DNA of 64,000 bases from JAMCZK01 sp964623375 (GCA_964623375.1 CAZUTS010000001.1:124001-188000), one strand, 5' to 3'. Positions 17,079 through 25,501 are shown, counted from the first letter of the stretch. Numbers and translations: made by a program. The notes: a model not told the origin generated them from the letters alone.

Positions 17079-18767
17079 TTATTCCGCTGCAAAAATAAAC
17101 TGGTAGTGCGGCTGCCCGCCGTGCTGCACTTCAATTTCCTGGTCAGGGTAGGTCTGGCGGATGGTGTTGGCCACCGATTCGGCCACCTGCTCCTCTACTT
17201 CTTCTCCGTAGTAGATGGATAGCACTTCCATGGTGTCGAACTGCATCTCTTTCAGCAGTTCCAGGCTGGCCTGCTCCACATCACCCGCGGCCACTTTGAG
17301 CTTGCCATTGTGCAGGCCAATGATCTGGCCGTCTTTCACTTTCACGCCATCGATGTCCACGCTGCGCGTGGCCGTGGTCACCTCGCCGGTTTGCACGCCA
17401 TTGCTGGCCTTGCGCATGGCATCCGCCACCGCGCTCAGCTCGCCGGTGGGATCCCACACCAGCATGGCAGCGATGCCCTGCGGCACGGTGCTGGTGGGCA
17501 GCACGATGGCTTCCTTAACCGTCAGCTCGGCGGCCGATTGCGCCGCCAGGGCGATGTTCTTGTTGTTGGGCAGAATGATGACCTTGTCGGTCGGCAGGTT
17601 CTCGAAGGACTTGAGAATATCCGCCGTGCTGGGGTTCATGGTCTGGCCGCCCTCAATGATGGCTGCCACGCCCAGATCAGCAAAGTGGCGCGCAATGCCT
17701 GCGCCGGGGGCAACCGCCACCACGGCGATTTGGCCGGCGGCAATCGGGCGCACGGTGTACTGGCCGCGGCCCTTGGCCTGGGCGCTGATGTCATCCATCT
17801 GCGCCATCAGATTCTCAATGGCTACATTGGTCACGGTGCCAATGCCCATGATGTAATCGATCGGTTCGTAGCGTTTCTCGGTGGGCACGTGAATGTGCAT
17901 GCGGTACATGCCTTCACCTTCGCCCACTTGAATCGACGTGCCCATCTTCTCCAGCTCGGCGTAAAACTCTTGCAGGGCCAGCTCACCATTAGGGCGGAAG
18001 TCCACCACTACTTCATAGTCCTGGCCCTCTTCCACTGCTTCGAGCGAGTTTTCCAAGTTCAGCGCCGCAATCGGGGCAATGATGCTCTCGGCGTTGCGCA
18101 CCTGCTGGCCGCGCACCCAGCGCAGCATGCCTTCAATGAGGAAGTACAGGCCCTTGCCACCGGAGTCGACCACGCCTGCTTCCTTCAAGATCGGTAGCAG
18201 CTCTGGCGTGTGGCGCACAGACGCATCCGCCGCCTTGAGCACCGCTTCGAGCAGGGCAATGGGGTCTTTTACACCGCTGGCAATCGTTTCTTCGGCCGCG
18301 GTGGCCATGTCTTTGGATACTGTGAGGATAGTGCCTTCCACCGGGCGCACCACGCCCTTGTACGCCGTGTCGCGCGATTCGCTGAAGCCGCGTGCCAGGT
18401 CCTCAGCCATCAGCAGGTCCTTGCCTTCAGCGGCGCGCGCAAAGCCGCGCCACAGCTGCGAAAGGATCACGCCGGAGTTGCCGCGCGCACCCAGCAGAGC
18501 GCCACGCGCAATCGCTTCCAGCACCTTGCCGGCCTTCGGGTCGGTGTTCTTCTGCATCTCTTCGATGGCAGACTTCATCGTCAGCACCATGTTGGTGCCC
18601 GTATCGCCATCCGGTACAGGGAAGACATTGAGCGCGTTGACTGACTGCTTGTTAGCCTCCAGCCAGCCAAAGCCCGCCAGGGCCAGGCTGCGCACGCCGT
18701 TGCCGTCAACGGGGCGCTGCTGGAGGATGTTGGCGCGGTGGGCGCGTTCTTGCATGGTTTCCGACAT
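17079..18767 (-). CDS. fakA: Fatty acid kinase subunit FakA (DAK1/DhaL-like)
   Basis: A 562-residue protein with an N-terminal DhaL kinase domain (about 20-220). Its ATP/Mg site NALNVFPVPDGDTGTNM carries the conserved aspartates, with GARGNSGVILSQ and DSGGKG further on. A middle domain and a C-terminal DegV-like domain (about 330-562, ending in a YYGEEVEE stretch) follow. The same architecture as Staphylococcus FakA supports phosphorylation of FakB-bound fatty acids for phospholipid synthesis. It sits between asp23 and degV, a common Gram-positive order. A second in-frame ATG four codons downstream could also serve as start. Confidence 0.92.
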   Translation of the reverse strand: MSETMQERAHRANILQQRPVDGNGVRSLALAGFGWLEANKQSVNALNVFPVPDGDTGTNMVLTMKSAIEEMQKNTDPKAGKVLEAIARGALLGARGNSGVILSQLWRGFARAAEGKDLLMAEDLARGFSESRDTAYKGVVRPVEGTILTVSKDMATAAEETIASGVKDPIALLEAVLKAADASVRHTPELLPILKEAGVVDSGGKGLYFLIEGMLRWVRGQQVRNAESIIAPIAALNLENSLEAVEEGQDYEVVVDFRPNGELALQEFYAELEKMGTSIQVGEGEGMYRMHIHVPTEKRYEPIDYIMGIGTVTNVAIENLMAQMDDISAQAKGRGQYTVRPIAAGQIAVVAVAPGAGIARHFADLGVAAIIEGGQTMNPSTADILKSFENLPTDKVIILPNNKNIALAAQSAAELTVKEAIVLPTSTVPQGIAAMLVWDPTGELSAVADAMRKASNGVQTGEVTTATRSVDIDGVKVKDGQIIGLHNGKLKVAAGDVEQASLELLKEMQFDTMEVLSIYYGEEVEEQVAESVANTIRQTYPDQEIEVQHGGQPHYQFIFAAE

Positions 18768-18795
18768 GATAAGACCTGCTTCTCTGCTGGATTTT

Positions 18796-19146
18796 TTAGC
18801 CGGCGCTGATGCGCAGACCCTGAATGTGCACGTTGACGTGTTGAATGGGCAAGCCCAGCGCCTTCTCCACGTTGAAGCGCACGGTCTGCGCTACGCTGGA
18901 GGCGATGGTCTTGATGTTGGTGCCGTATTCCACCACGATGTAAATATCGATGTGGATGGCATCATCTTCGTAGCTGACCTCGACGCCATGCGTGGGGTCC
19001 TTGACGATGAAGTGGCTCACCCCATCCAGGAAATTCTTGGCGGCCAGGCCCACCACGCCGTACGACTGTATGGCCGCCTGGTAGGCAATGGTGGCAATGG
19101 CTCGTGGGGAGACATGAATGCTGCCGTGGGGGTCATTTGCCGTCAT
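18796..19146 (-). CDS. Asp23/Gls24 family envelope protein
   Basis: A 116-residue protein with the Asp23/Gls24 signature: GSIHVSPRAIATIAYQAA, YGVVGLA, then a two-residue-alternating beta stretch IHIDIYIVVEYGTNI and VNVHIQGLRI near the end. Family members are abundant envelope-stress-associated proteins, and a stand-alone copy almost always precedes fakA, as here. The start is the ATG at 19146; the longer open frame upstream overlaps rpe in another frame and is not supported. The Shine-Dalgarno AGGAA is built into the rpe stop region (TAGGAAAAACTATG). Confidence 0.88.
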   Translation of the reverse strand: MTANDPHGSIHVSPRAIATIAYQAAIQSYGVVGLAAKNFLDGVSHFIVKDPTHGVEVSYEDDAIHIDIYIVVEYGTNIKTIASSVAQTVRFNVEKALGLPIQHVNVHIQGLRISAG

Positions 19147-19154
19147 AGTTTTTC

Positions 19155-19832
19155 CTAGTTCTGGGATACGAGCTGGGCATTGCGCAGGGCACGCAGGCCC
19201 GCCGCAATCCCATCGGGGTGGGAGAAGACTGCACTGCCGGCCACAAAGGCTGAGCCGCCGGCGGCAAAACAACCCGGCAGGGTGTTGGCGTCAATGCCGC
19301 CGTCCAGCTCAATGATGGTGTCCAGCCCGGCGTTTTCAATCGCCTGGCGCAGAGTGCGAATTTTCGAGAGGCTCTCGGGAATGAAGGCCTGGCCGCTGCG
19401 GCCAGGGTTGACGCTCATCACCAGCACGATGTCTGCCTCCGCCAAGTAGGGCAGCACTTGCTCTACCGGGGTGGGCGGGTTGAGCGCCAGGCCGGCCTTG
19501 CAACCCAGGGAGCGGATCGCACGCAGGCTGGCCACCGGGTCAGCGCTGGCTTCCACATGAATGTGAATATGGTCGGCACCGGCGTGTGCGAAGGAGGCCA
19601 GCATACCGTCCGGCGCTTCCACCATCAGGTGCACATCCAGCGGCAGCTGGCTGTGCGTGCGGCACACCTGGGTCACGATCTGGCCCATGGTAATGGGCGG
19701 CACAAAATGCCCGTCCATGACGTCAATATGCAGCCAATCAGCCCCGGCCTGCTCGGCTTGGGTGATCTGCTCGGCCAGGTGGCCGAAATCTGCGCTTAGG
19801 ATGGATGGAGCAATCAGTGGCTTCGAAGCCAT
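19155..19832 (-). CDS. rpe: Ribulose-phosphate 3-epimerase
   Basis: A 225-residue TIM barrel interconverting ribulose 5-phosphate and xylulose 5-phosphate in the pentose phosphate pathway. Key family blocks are present: IAPSILSADFG, LHIDVMDGHFVPPITMG (metal His and Asp), LDVHLMVE, VLVMSVNPGRSGQAF and IELDGGID followed by AGGSAFVAGSAVF. It is the first gene of the rpe-asp23-fakA-degV run and has a TATAAT box 6 nt before the ATG. Confidence 0.96.
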   Translation of the reverse strand: MASKPLIAPSILSADFGHLAEQITQAEQAGADWLHIDVMDGHFVPPITMGQIVTQVCRTHSQLPLDVHLMVEAPDGMLASFAHAGADHIHIHVEASADPVASLRAIRSLGCKAGLALNPPTPVEQVLPYLAEADIVLVMSVNPGRSGQAFIPESLSKIRTLRQAIENAGLDTIIELDGGIDANTLPGCFAAGGSAFVAGSAVFSHPDGIAAGLRALRNAQLVSQN

Positions 19833-19838
19833 TGGAAA

Positions 19839-19844
19839 ATTATA
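19839..19844 (-). promoter_or_regulatory. Probable -10 box of rpe (leaderless type)
   Basis: A consensus TATAAT ends 6 nt before the rpe ATG with no Shine-Dalgarno between. The transcript should start at or within a few bases of the start codon. Confidence 0.55.
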
Positions 19845-19928
19845 ACTGAGGTAAAGCCCTGCACTTTTTTGAGGCTGACCCAGCCTAAGCCCACCCGAAA
19901 AGTACTCTTGGGCCTGGTTTTGTTGACA

Positions 19929-20774
19929 TCAATCAAACCAGAAGTACCTCCAGTGCGGCTGGGGGCTATCGTGGACGGCGTACCAGCCTTGGCTCGGCTC
20001 CACCACCTCGGGCGGTGCAAGCAGCCACGCTGTGTGGCTAAAAACGCGATGCTCGTCACGCGGATTGTAGACGACCCATTCGCGTGTGCCGAAGCGGTCG
20101 AGCAGGAATCTTGGCTGTTCGAACGAGAGATTGTACGAATCGCCTTGCGGCACATAGATATACCGTTCGATGCCTACGATGTTCGGATAGTAGTCCCGGT
20201 TTTGCGCCTGGAGCGAGAGCGGATATTGGCCATGGCTGGCGTGATACTGCTCGATGTCTTCGATGAACAGGCTGGCGTTTGCAATGGCGCGGTCTCTGCT
20301 CGCCTGGGTCATTGGCCCTGCCAGAACCAGCTGAGCAGCCAGCACCAGCACGGGAAGACACACAAGGTACAGCGGCACGGGACGAAACCCGCTGTTCTCG
20401 GCGCGTTTTAGACGCTTGAATCCCGGTATCAACTGAATGAGCGTATAGGCCCAAGCGGCAAGCGTCAGTATCCCAAACGCGTTGCCCACGCTGAGGGTGG
20501 CAAACAAAGCTAAAACAAGCGCGATGCAGGTAGCTACTGCGGTACTCCATACGGAGAGTGCGAACCCAAACTTCGGCTTAGCCAACCACAGCACGCCGCC
20601 CGGCACGAGCGCCAACCCAACGACCCCGAAGACCTGCACCATTGTCGAGAGGGGGACCGCCAGGCGGTCGTATCCACCTGACAGGAATGGATAGACCATG
20701 CATACAATCGCAATTGCCGCGATAACAAAGATCAACGCGATGGGTTTGACGATACTGCCCTTTGAAGAGTGCAT
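19929..20774 (-). CDS. Membrane protein with exported C-terminal domain, function unknown
   Basis: A 281-residue protein not recognised. Four or five hydrophobic helices cover about residues 10-160 (for example IALIFVIAAIAIVCMVYPF and LYLVCLPVLVLAAQLVLA). A polar domain of about 115 residues follows. It begins RDRAIANASLFIEDIEQYHA then GQYP, reminiscent of the first helix and loop of pseudopilin-like domains, and is rich in Tyr and Trp at the end (WRYFWFD). It lies 40 bp downstream of a Ser/Thr kinase gene on the same strand and may be co-transcribed. AT content is slightly above the surrounding genes. Confidence 0.65.
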   Translation of the reverse strand: MHSSKGSIVKPIALIFVIAAIAIVCMVYPFLSGGYDRLAVPLSTMVQVFGVVGLALVPGGVLWLAKPKFGFALSVWSTAVATCIALVLALFATLSVGNAFGILTLAAWAYTLIQLIPGFKRLKRAENSGFRPVPLYLVCLPVLVLAAQLVLAGPMTQASRDRAIANASLFIEDIEQYHASHGQYPLSLQAQNRDYYPNIVGIERYIYVPQGDSYNLSFEQPRFLLDRFGTREWVVYNPRDEHRVFSHTAWLLAPPEVVEPSQGWYAVHDSPQPHWRYFWFD

Positions 20775-20814
20775 AGTGTGGCTGCGTTGGTTTGGCGCGG
20801 CTGCCTAATGCCCT

Positions 20815-21828
20815 TTACTGCAACGGTGGGTTATAGACCAAATACACCCACATCCAAAACGGCAGCAGGCCGCCCACGGCCACCGCCGCCAGCAGCCCCA
20901 ATGCCACCGCCACCCAGTCGGTTTTGCCTTCGGCAGGGGCGCTCTCCAGCTCAGCAGCGGGCAGGCTGATGGTGGGTGCATCCTGGGCGCGGTCGGCCGC
21001 CACTTGCGGCGCGGCGAAGGTGAGCAACACACGGCCGAGTTGGTCTGCGGCGCGGTAGCGCGCCGAAGGCTCCTTGGAGAGCACTTTCATCATGATCTCG
21101 TTCAGCGCTGGCGGAATGTTGGGGTTGAGCTGGTTGGGCGGCACGGGTTGCTCATAACGGTGCTGCTGGCCCAGTTCGGCCGGGGTCTTGCTGGTGAAGG
21201 GTAGCTGGCCGGTGAACATCAGGTACATGATCACGCCCATGCTGTACACATCCGAAGCCGGGGAAGGGGCGCTGCCCGCTGCCTGCTCGGGCGAGAAGTA
21301 TTGTGGCGAGCCCCACACCACTTCCTGCTCCTCGCGCGGATTGATCGAGGCCAGCGCCCGGGCGATACCAAAGTCAGTCACTTTGACGCGGCCATCCGGC
21401 GTCACCAGAAAATTGTGCGGCTTGATGTCGCAGTGCACCAGCCCGGCCCGGTGGGCATAGCCCAAGCCCTTGCAGGCCTGAATCACCAGAGGAATGCCCT
21501 CCTGCAGCAAATAGATGCGTTTCTGCTTGATGAGCGTGTTTAGGTCGGTGCCGGGCACGTACTCCATCACAATGAAGAGATGCTCCTCATCGTAGCCAAA
21601 GTCATACACGGTGACGATATTGCTGTGGCTTAGGTTGGCGGCTGCCTTGGCCTCCTGGCGGAAGCGTTCGCGGAAGCCTGCATCCTTGGAATACTCCTCG
21701 CGCAGCACCTTGATGGCCACATCGCGCTCCAACATCAGGTCACGGCCGCGGTACACGCTGGCCATGCCGCCCTTTTCCAGGAAATCTTGCAGCTGGTAGC
21801 GTTTATTGAGCAATGCTTTTTCTGCCAT
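20815..21828 (-). CDS. Membrane-anchored Ser/Thr protein kinase
   Basis: A 337-residue Hanks-type kinase. The catalytic domain (about 10-275) has the glycine loop EKGGMASVYRG, the ATP lysine in VAIKVL, the catalytic loop HCDIKPHN (HRD with Cys for Arg), DFGIA, and SPEQA in place of APE. A linker and a single helix (about 312-330, VAVALGLLAAVAVGGLLPFWM) anchor it to the membrane. Unlike PknB it has no PASTA or other extracellular sensor: only a few residues follow the helix. It is divergently placed from a SUMF1-like gene. A TAGAAT box lies 9 nt before the ATG. Confidence 0.92.
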   Translation of the reverse strand: MAEKALLNKRYQLQDFLEKGGMASVYRGRDLMLERDVAIKVLREEYSKDAGFRERFRQEAKAAANLSHSNIVTVYDFGYDEEHLFIVMEYVPGTDLNTLIKQKRIYLLQEGIPLVIQACKGLGYAHRAGLVHCDIKPHNFLVTPDGRVKVTDFGIARALASINPREEQEVVWGSPQYFSPEQAAGSAPSPASDVYSMGVIMYLMFTGQLPFTSKTPAELGQQHRYEQPVPPNQLNPNIPPALNEIMMKVLSKEPSARYRAADQLGRVLLTFAAPQVAADRAQDAPTISLPAAELESAPAEGKTDWVAVALGLLAAVAVGGLLPFWMWVYLVYNPPLQ

Positions 21829-21837
21829 AGCAGCCTG

Positions 21838-21843
21838 ATTCTA
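21838..21843 (-). promoter_or_regulatory. Probable -10 box of the kinase gene (leaderless type)
   Basis: TAGAAT reads toward the kinase and ends 9 nt before its ATG; no Shine-Dalgarno is visible. Confidence 0.45.
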
Positions 21844-21883
21844 TCGTACGCCCTCAATGATTCTGGCTAGGAATTTCAGATGA

Positions 21884-21912
21884 TTGACAAGCCGTGCCAA
21901 TCCGCATAGACT
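21884..21912 (+). promoter_or_regulatory. Sigma-70-type promoter of the SUMF1-like gene
   Basis: TTGACA (21884-21889), a 17-nt spacer and TAGACT (21907-21912) form the best two-box promoter in the window. An AGGAG Shine-Dalgarno (21924-21928) follows 5 nt before the TTG start at 21934. Confidence 0.65.
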
Positions 21913-21933
21913 GCACATCAGCCAGGAGCAAGT

Positions 21934-22707
21934 TTGTTCGTGTGGGTTAAAAAATGGGCAACAATTGCCATCGCTTGCGCCTTGATTGGCCTGCTGCCAT
22001 CGTGCAGGTCGTATATTCGCCTAAATCCGCGTAGTGAGCAGTTGGAAGTGTTTGTTCCCGGTGGCGAGTTCACTGCCGGGCAGCACCCCAACAACACCCC
22101 CACCAGTATCAGCGCCCAAACCACCATACGCACCAGCCTGCCGGGCTACTGGATCTCACGCACGCAGGTCACCAACGCTCAGTACCGCAAATGTGTCAAC
22201 GTGGGCGTTTGCGAATACCCTGTTGGCCCAGAGCGCAATCCCTTTTTCTATCTCAAGGAATATGCTGACCACCCAGTGGTGTATGTCACCTGGTTCGAAG
22301 CGCAACAGTTCTGCCAGTGGGCTGGCGGCCGTTTGCCGCACGAGCTGGAATGGGAGAAGGCCGCTCGCGGCCCTTATGGCAATAGTTTTGCCTGGGGCGA
22401 AACCGATGATTTTGATGTGCGTGCCCAGGTGGGCCGCTATGCTGCTACGGCCACTACCGCTGCTGTAGGCAGCTTCGCTGGCGGCAGCAGCCCCTACGGT
22501 GTGATGGACATGGGCGGCAATGTGCGCGAATGGGTGGATGACTGGTTCGACGAAGCCCGCGTGGTGTTGCGTGGCGCCGCCTGGTTTGACCCGCCGGTGT
22601 ACAGCCTGGCCTATTCACGGCTAGGGCACGAACCCGGTTCGGCGGGTTTCAACCGCGGCTTCCGCTGTGTCTTCGAATACAGCATTCCTTTGATCTGGGG
22701 GCAGTAG
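21934..22707 (+). CDS. SUMF1/formylglycine-generating-enzyme-like lipoprotein, probably non-catalytic
   Basis: 257 residues. A signal peptide ends LLPSC (probable lipidation Cys). The SUMF1/FGE-sulfatase fold then runs from about residue 38: VPGGEFTAG, ISRTQVTNAQYRKC, HPVVYVTWFEAQQFCQWAGG, RLPHELEWEKAARG, MDMGGNVREWVDDW, GFRC. In true formylglycine-generating enzymes the GGSW block is followed by a catalytic Cys before the RSAYR-like motif. Here the block is RGAAWFDPPVYSLAYSRLG and lacks it. A structural or ligand-binding role outside the membrane is therefore more likely than sulfatase activation. The TTG start is set by AGGAG 5 nt upstream. Confidence 0.82.
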   Translation: MFVWVKKWATIAIACALIGLLPSCRSYIRLNPRSEQLEVFVPGGEFTAGQHPNNTPTSISAQTTIRTSLPGYWISRTQVTNAQYRKCVNVGVCEYPVGPERNPFFYLKEYADHPVVYVTWFEAQQFCQWAGGRLPHELEWEKAARGPYGNSFAWGETDDFDVRAQVGRYAATATTAAVGSFAGGSSPYGVMDMGGNVREWVDDWFDEARVVLRGAAWFDPPVYSLAYSRLGHEPGSAGFNRGFRCVFEYSIPLIWGQ

Positions 22708-22790
22708 CCGGCGGCTTAAACCCGCGGCATCAGGCGGCTACGTCAGTAGCACTGCTGCAACTACGCCCTTCGCGTAGTATCCTTAACCCC

Positions 22791-23288
22791 GTGGAATCGC
22801 AGAGCTTTCTTCAGCGCATTAAGCGCTATGCCACACCTCAAGTGTTGCTGGCCGCATTAGGTTTGGCGGTGCTGTTGGGTGGCGCGGCAGTGTTCGCTAT
22901 GTTGGCGTACCTGCCGGCCAGCACGGTCGAAGACCGTGCTGCCGCGCTGACCTGGATTCCCGGCCCCACCAACACCCCGGCCCCCACCGCCACGCTGGTA
23001 CCCACCTCCACCCCCACGCCGTCCTTTGAGCCGCCAGCCAGCGGCCAGATGGGCGTGGGCGCCTTTGTGCAGATCATCGGCACCGAAGGGCGCGGCCTCA
23101 ACATCCGCAACGCGCCCGGCCTGGCCACCACCATCCAGTTCCTGGCCTATGACGCTGAAGTCTTCGTGGTGCGTGATGGCCCGCGCGAGGTCGACGGTCT
23201 GATCTGGTGGTATATCGTTACCCCGGTGGACGCAGCCCGCGCCGGCTGGGCGGCGGGCACCTATCTTGAAGTGGTGGTTAGCGACTAA
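22791..23288 (+). CDS. Membrane-anchored bacterial SH3-domain protein
   Basis: 165 residues. A short basic N-terminus and one helix (about 18-42, VLLAALGLAVLLGGAAVFAM) lead to a Pro/Thr-rich linker (TPTPTATLVPTST-like, about 58-75). A C-terminal SH3_3-type domain (about 88-160) carries the motif GLNIRNAPGL and WWYIVTP, with GWAAGTYLEV at the end. Such domains bind cell-wall or surface components in monoderms. The start is GTG; a TAGTAT box lies 10 nt upstream. It follows the SUMF1-like gene by 83 bp, and the two may form an exported surface set. Confidence 0.82.
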   Translation: MESQSFLQRIKRYATPQVLLAALGLAVLLGGAAVFAMLAYLPASTVEDRAAALTWIPGPTNTPAPTATLVPTSTPTPSFEPPASGQMGVGAFVQIIGTEGRGLNIRNAPGLATTIQFLAYDAEVFVVRDGPREVDGLIWWYIVTPVDAARAGWAAGTYLEVVVSD

Positions 23289-23300
23289 ATAGAGCAAACA

Positions 23301-23340
23301 GAGATTGGGGAGTAGAGATTGAATCTCGAATCTCCAATCT
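23301..23340. repeat. Imperfect inverted repeat
   Basis: CAGAGATTGG at the left and CCAATCTG at the right enclose further GAGATT/AATCTC pairs, resembling the element at 16192-16225. It lies in the 86-bp gap before the DUF971 gene. Confidence 0.35.
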
Positions 23341-23374
23341 GTAATTACAACTTACCAATTACTATTACAGAACC

Positions 23375-23731
23375 ATGCCTGAAATTGAACCCACTCCTAA
23401 GTCCATAACTGCCAACCGCGCCAATGCGCGCCTCACTATCGAATGGAGCAATGGCCGCGTGGTCAGCTATCCCTTCGATCTGCTGCGCAATGCCTGCCCG
23501 TGCGCCCAGTGCCGCGGCGGTCACGAGAATATGAAGCCGGAGCCAGACCCCGGCGTATTCATCATCCCGTTGATGAACGCCAGCACCACCCGCCTGGTGG
23601 GTATCGAAGCGGTGGGCAACTACGCCATCAACATTGAATGGGAAGACGGCCACAAGTACGGAATCTACAACTGGCACTATCTCATCGCCCTGGCCGACGA
23701 GATAGATAAACATATCGCCAAGAACAACTAG
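23375..23731 (+). CDS. DUF971 / GBBH-like N-terminal domain protein
   Basis: A 118-residue small protein of the DUF971 family, related to the N-terminal domain of gamma-butyrobetaine hydroxylase. Marks are LTIEWSNGRVVSYPFDLLRN, the cysteine cluster ACPCAQCRGG, VGNYAINIEWEDGHKYGIYN and WHYLIALA. Stand-alone copies occur beside Fe-S assembly or Mrp-ATPase genes in many bacteria, but none is near here. A metal- or Fe-S-related role is suggested only by the cysteines. A TATTAC box lies 6 nt before the ATG. Confidence 0.88.
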   Translation: MPEIEPTPKSITANRANARLTIEWSNGRVVSYPFDLLRNACPCAQCRGGHENMKPEPDPGVFIIPLMNASTTRLVGIEAVGNYAINIEWEDGHKYGIYNWHYLIALADEIDKHIAKNN

Positions 23732-23735
23732 GCAT

Positions 23736-23782
23736 CAAAAAAGCCCGCTGTCAGCGGGCTTCGCAACGGCTGACGCCGTTGC
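23736..23782. terminator. Tandem hairpins between convergent genes
   Basis: AAGCCCGCT / AGCGGGCTT (23741-23761) is preceded by an A-run. GCAACGGC / GCCGTTGC (23763-23770 and 23775-23782) follows directly. The first acts as terminator for the response-regulator strand; the second may reinforce it. Nothing else is seen between 23783 and 23868. Confidence 0.75.
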
Positions 23783-23868
23783 TTACAGGAGTTTTACTCG
23801 GCTACGCCCAGTAACGAAACCGCGCGCTACGTTGATAACTGGTTTCCTGACTGAGCAGCCGACGGAAC

Positions 23869-24642
23869 TTACTTCTTGCTCTTCTTGCTTTCTTTCGGTT
23901 CCTTGCTGGATACTTTGGTGGCGTCTTGCTGCTCACGCTTGAAGTCCACAAAGCGGTAGCCCACACCGCGCTCGGTGAGAATGTACTTGGGCTGCGCCGG
24001 GTCCTTCTCGATCTTTTCACGCAGGTAATTCACATACAAGCGCACATAGTGCGGCTCATCGCGGTATTCGTAACCCCATACCTTGGCCAGGATCTGGTCG
24101 TGCGTCACCACCCAGCCAGCGTTCTGCACCAGGTGATAGAGCAGGCGGTACTCGGTGGGGCGCAGTTTGACCAGCTTGCCATCCACCCACACCTCGCGGC
24201 GGTCAAAATCCAGCTTGAGGCGCTCATCCACCTGGATGATGCCTTCGCTGCCGCGCTGCGCCTCGGTGCGACGCAATACGGAGCGCACGCGGCTCACCAG
24301 CTCGCGCGGGCTGAACGGCTTGGTCACGTAATCATCCGCGCCCAGCTCCAGGCCGCGCACGCGGTCATCTTCCTCAGACTTGGCGGTCAGCATGATCACA
24401 GGCACATCATTGTTCTCGCGGATCAGGCGTAGCACTTCAAAGCCGTCAATATCTGGCAGCATCACATCCAGCAGCACCATGTCGGGCAGGCTTTGGCGCA
24501 GCTTGTCCATTGCCTTCTTGCCGGAGTAGGCTTCTTCAACTTGAAAGCCATCCTGCTCCAGGTTGAGGCGGATGAAGCGCACAATGCGCTCTTCATCATC
24601 CACCACCAGAATACGTTTGTTGGTAAATTGAGATTCAGTCAT
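23869..24642 (-). CDS. OmpR/PhoB-family response regulator
   Basis: 257 residues. The receiver domain (8-125) has the acidic pair in VVDDEE, phospho-acceptor D59 in MVLLDVMLPDIDG, then MLTAKSEEDD and YVTKPFSP. The winged-helix DNA-binding domain (about 140-240) ends YVNYLREKIEKDP then ILTERGVGYRFVD. A Lys/Glu/Ser-rich tail of about 18 residues is unusual. The ATG at 24642 gives a normal receiver N-terminus; an upstream TTG in frame is less likely. No histidine kinase is adjacent. It is the last gene of the kinase-phosphatase-FHA block, but separated from it by about 100 bp. Confidence 0.92.
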   Translation of the reverse strand: MTESQFTNKRILVVDDEERIVRFIRLNLEQDGFQVEEAYSGKKAMDKLRQSLPDMVLLDVMLPDIDGFEVLRLIRENNDVPVIMLTAKSEEDDRVRGLELGADDYVTKPFSPRELVSRVRSVLRRTEAQRGSEGIIQVDERLKLDFDRREVWVDGKLVKLRPTEYRLLYHLVQNAGWVVTHDQILAKVWGYEYRDEPHYVRLYVNYLREKIEKDPAQPKYILTERGVGYRFVDFKREQQDATKVSSKEPKESKKSKK

Positions 24643-24739
24643 AGTCAGAAATTGCATTATCCACAGATGAAGGCAGATATTCAAACCGATAAATCTGGTA
24701 CATCTGTTTTTTGCATCTGTGTTTATCTGTGGATTTAGG

Positions 24740-24982
24740 TTATTCCCTCACAAAGCCAATGATTTCGTCTTCTCCGCCAGTCGGCAGAACTTCCAAAAAG
24801 TTGATGCGGCCCCACGACCAAAATACAGTGGTCACATCACTCTGCAGATAGTGCAGGTCTTTGCCATCACGCCTGCGCGGGTTTTGCACACGCAAAACCG
24901 TATCAGCCGGGTTGGGCATGTCTTCAATCTCGCCCACCACGGGGTCTTCATTATGTAAGTGGATCAATACCGTGTGCGGCAT
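24740..24982 (-). CDS. Small conserved protein downstream of the FHA gene
   Basis: 80 residues, no membrane segment and not assigned to a family. The sequence is acidic and beta-prone, opening MPHTVLIHLHNEDPVVGEIE, with LHYLQSDVTTVFWSWGRINF centrally. The start lies 9 bp after the FHA gene stop on the same strand with a GGAG-like site, so co-expression with the FHA protein is likely. It could be a small accessory or ligand of the FHA/VWA proteins; that is inference from position only. Confidence 0.65.
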   Translation of the reverse strand: MPHTVLIHLHNEDPVVGEIEDMPNPADTVLRVQNPRRRDGKDLHYLQSDVTTVFWSWGRINFLEVLPTGGEDEIIGFVRE

Positions 24983-24991
24983 GCAGGCTCC

Positions 24992-25501
24992 TTAGTCACC
25001 AGTGAGGGCTTGGATGCTCATGCGCCCAAAGCGCAGCACATCTTTGTGATGAATCGAATAGGGCTGGTGCGGCGAGAGCTTCTCGTTGTTCAGGCGTGTG
25101 CCGTTGGCCGAGCCCAGATCCATGATGGAGATTTCATCGTTCTGAATGCGAATACGCGCATGCAGGCGTGAAACCCCGGACTCATACGCGGCAAACGGCT
25201 CCAAATCGACATCCGGCAGGATGGATTGGCCGGAGCTAACACGGCCGACAACAAACTCCCCGGGGCCTTCCAGCGGCAAAATCTGCCCGCTGCGGATGAT
25301 GTGCAGGTTCAGGCGTGCCGGGCCGCTGGGGCGCATCAGCGCCTCGCTGGTTTGCAGGCGCGTGGTGGTCAACCCGCCGAGCGGGCCATCCATGGGCATG
25401 GTGCGCAAGCCTTCATCCGAGATGAGCTTGGCGCCACAATCGGGGCAGAACAGATCATCCTGCTCCTGATTTTTGCCACAACCTTTGCAAACGACGATCA
25501 C
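24992..25501 (-). CDS. Zinc-ribbon FHA-domain protein
   Basis: 169 residues. An N-terminal zinc ribbon has C5-x2-C8 and C19-x2-C22 (CKGCGKN and CPDCG). After a linker, an FHA domain (about 70-165) shows the phosphothreonine-binding signature FVVGR, SRLHARI and GSANGTRLNN. FHA proteins read Thr phosphorylation made by Hanks-type kinases. The kinase-PQQ and PP2C genes lie upstream on the same strand. The GTG start overlaps the stop of the DnaJ-VWA gene by 4 nt (GTGA), indicating coupling. Confidence 0.92.
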   Translation of the reverse strand: MIVVCKGCGKNQEQDDLFCPDCGAKLISDEGLRTMPMDGPLGGLTTTRLQTSEALMRPSGPARLNLHIIRSGQILPLEGPGEFVVGRVSSGQSILPDVDLEPFAAYESGVSRLHARIRIQNDEISIMDLGSANGTRLNNEKLSPHQPYSIHHKDVLRFGRMSIQALTGD

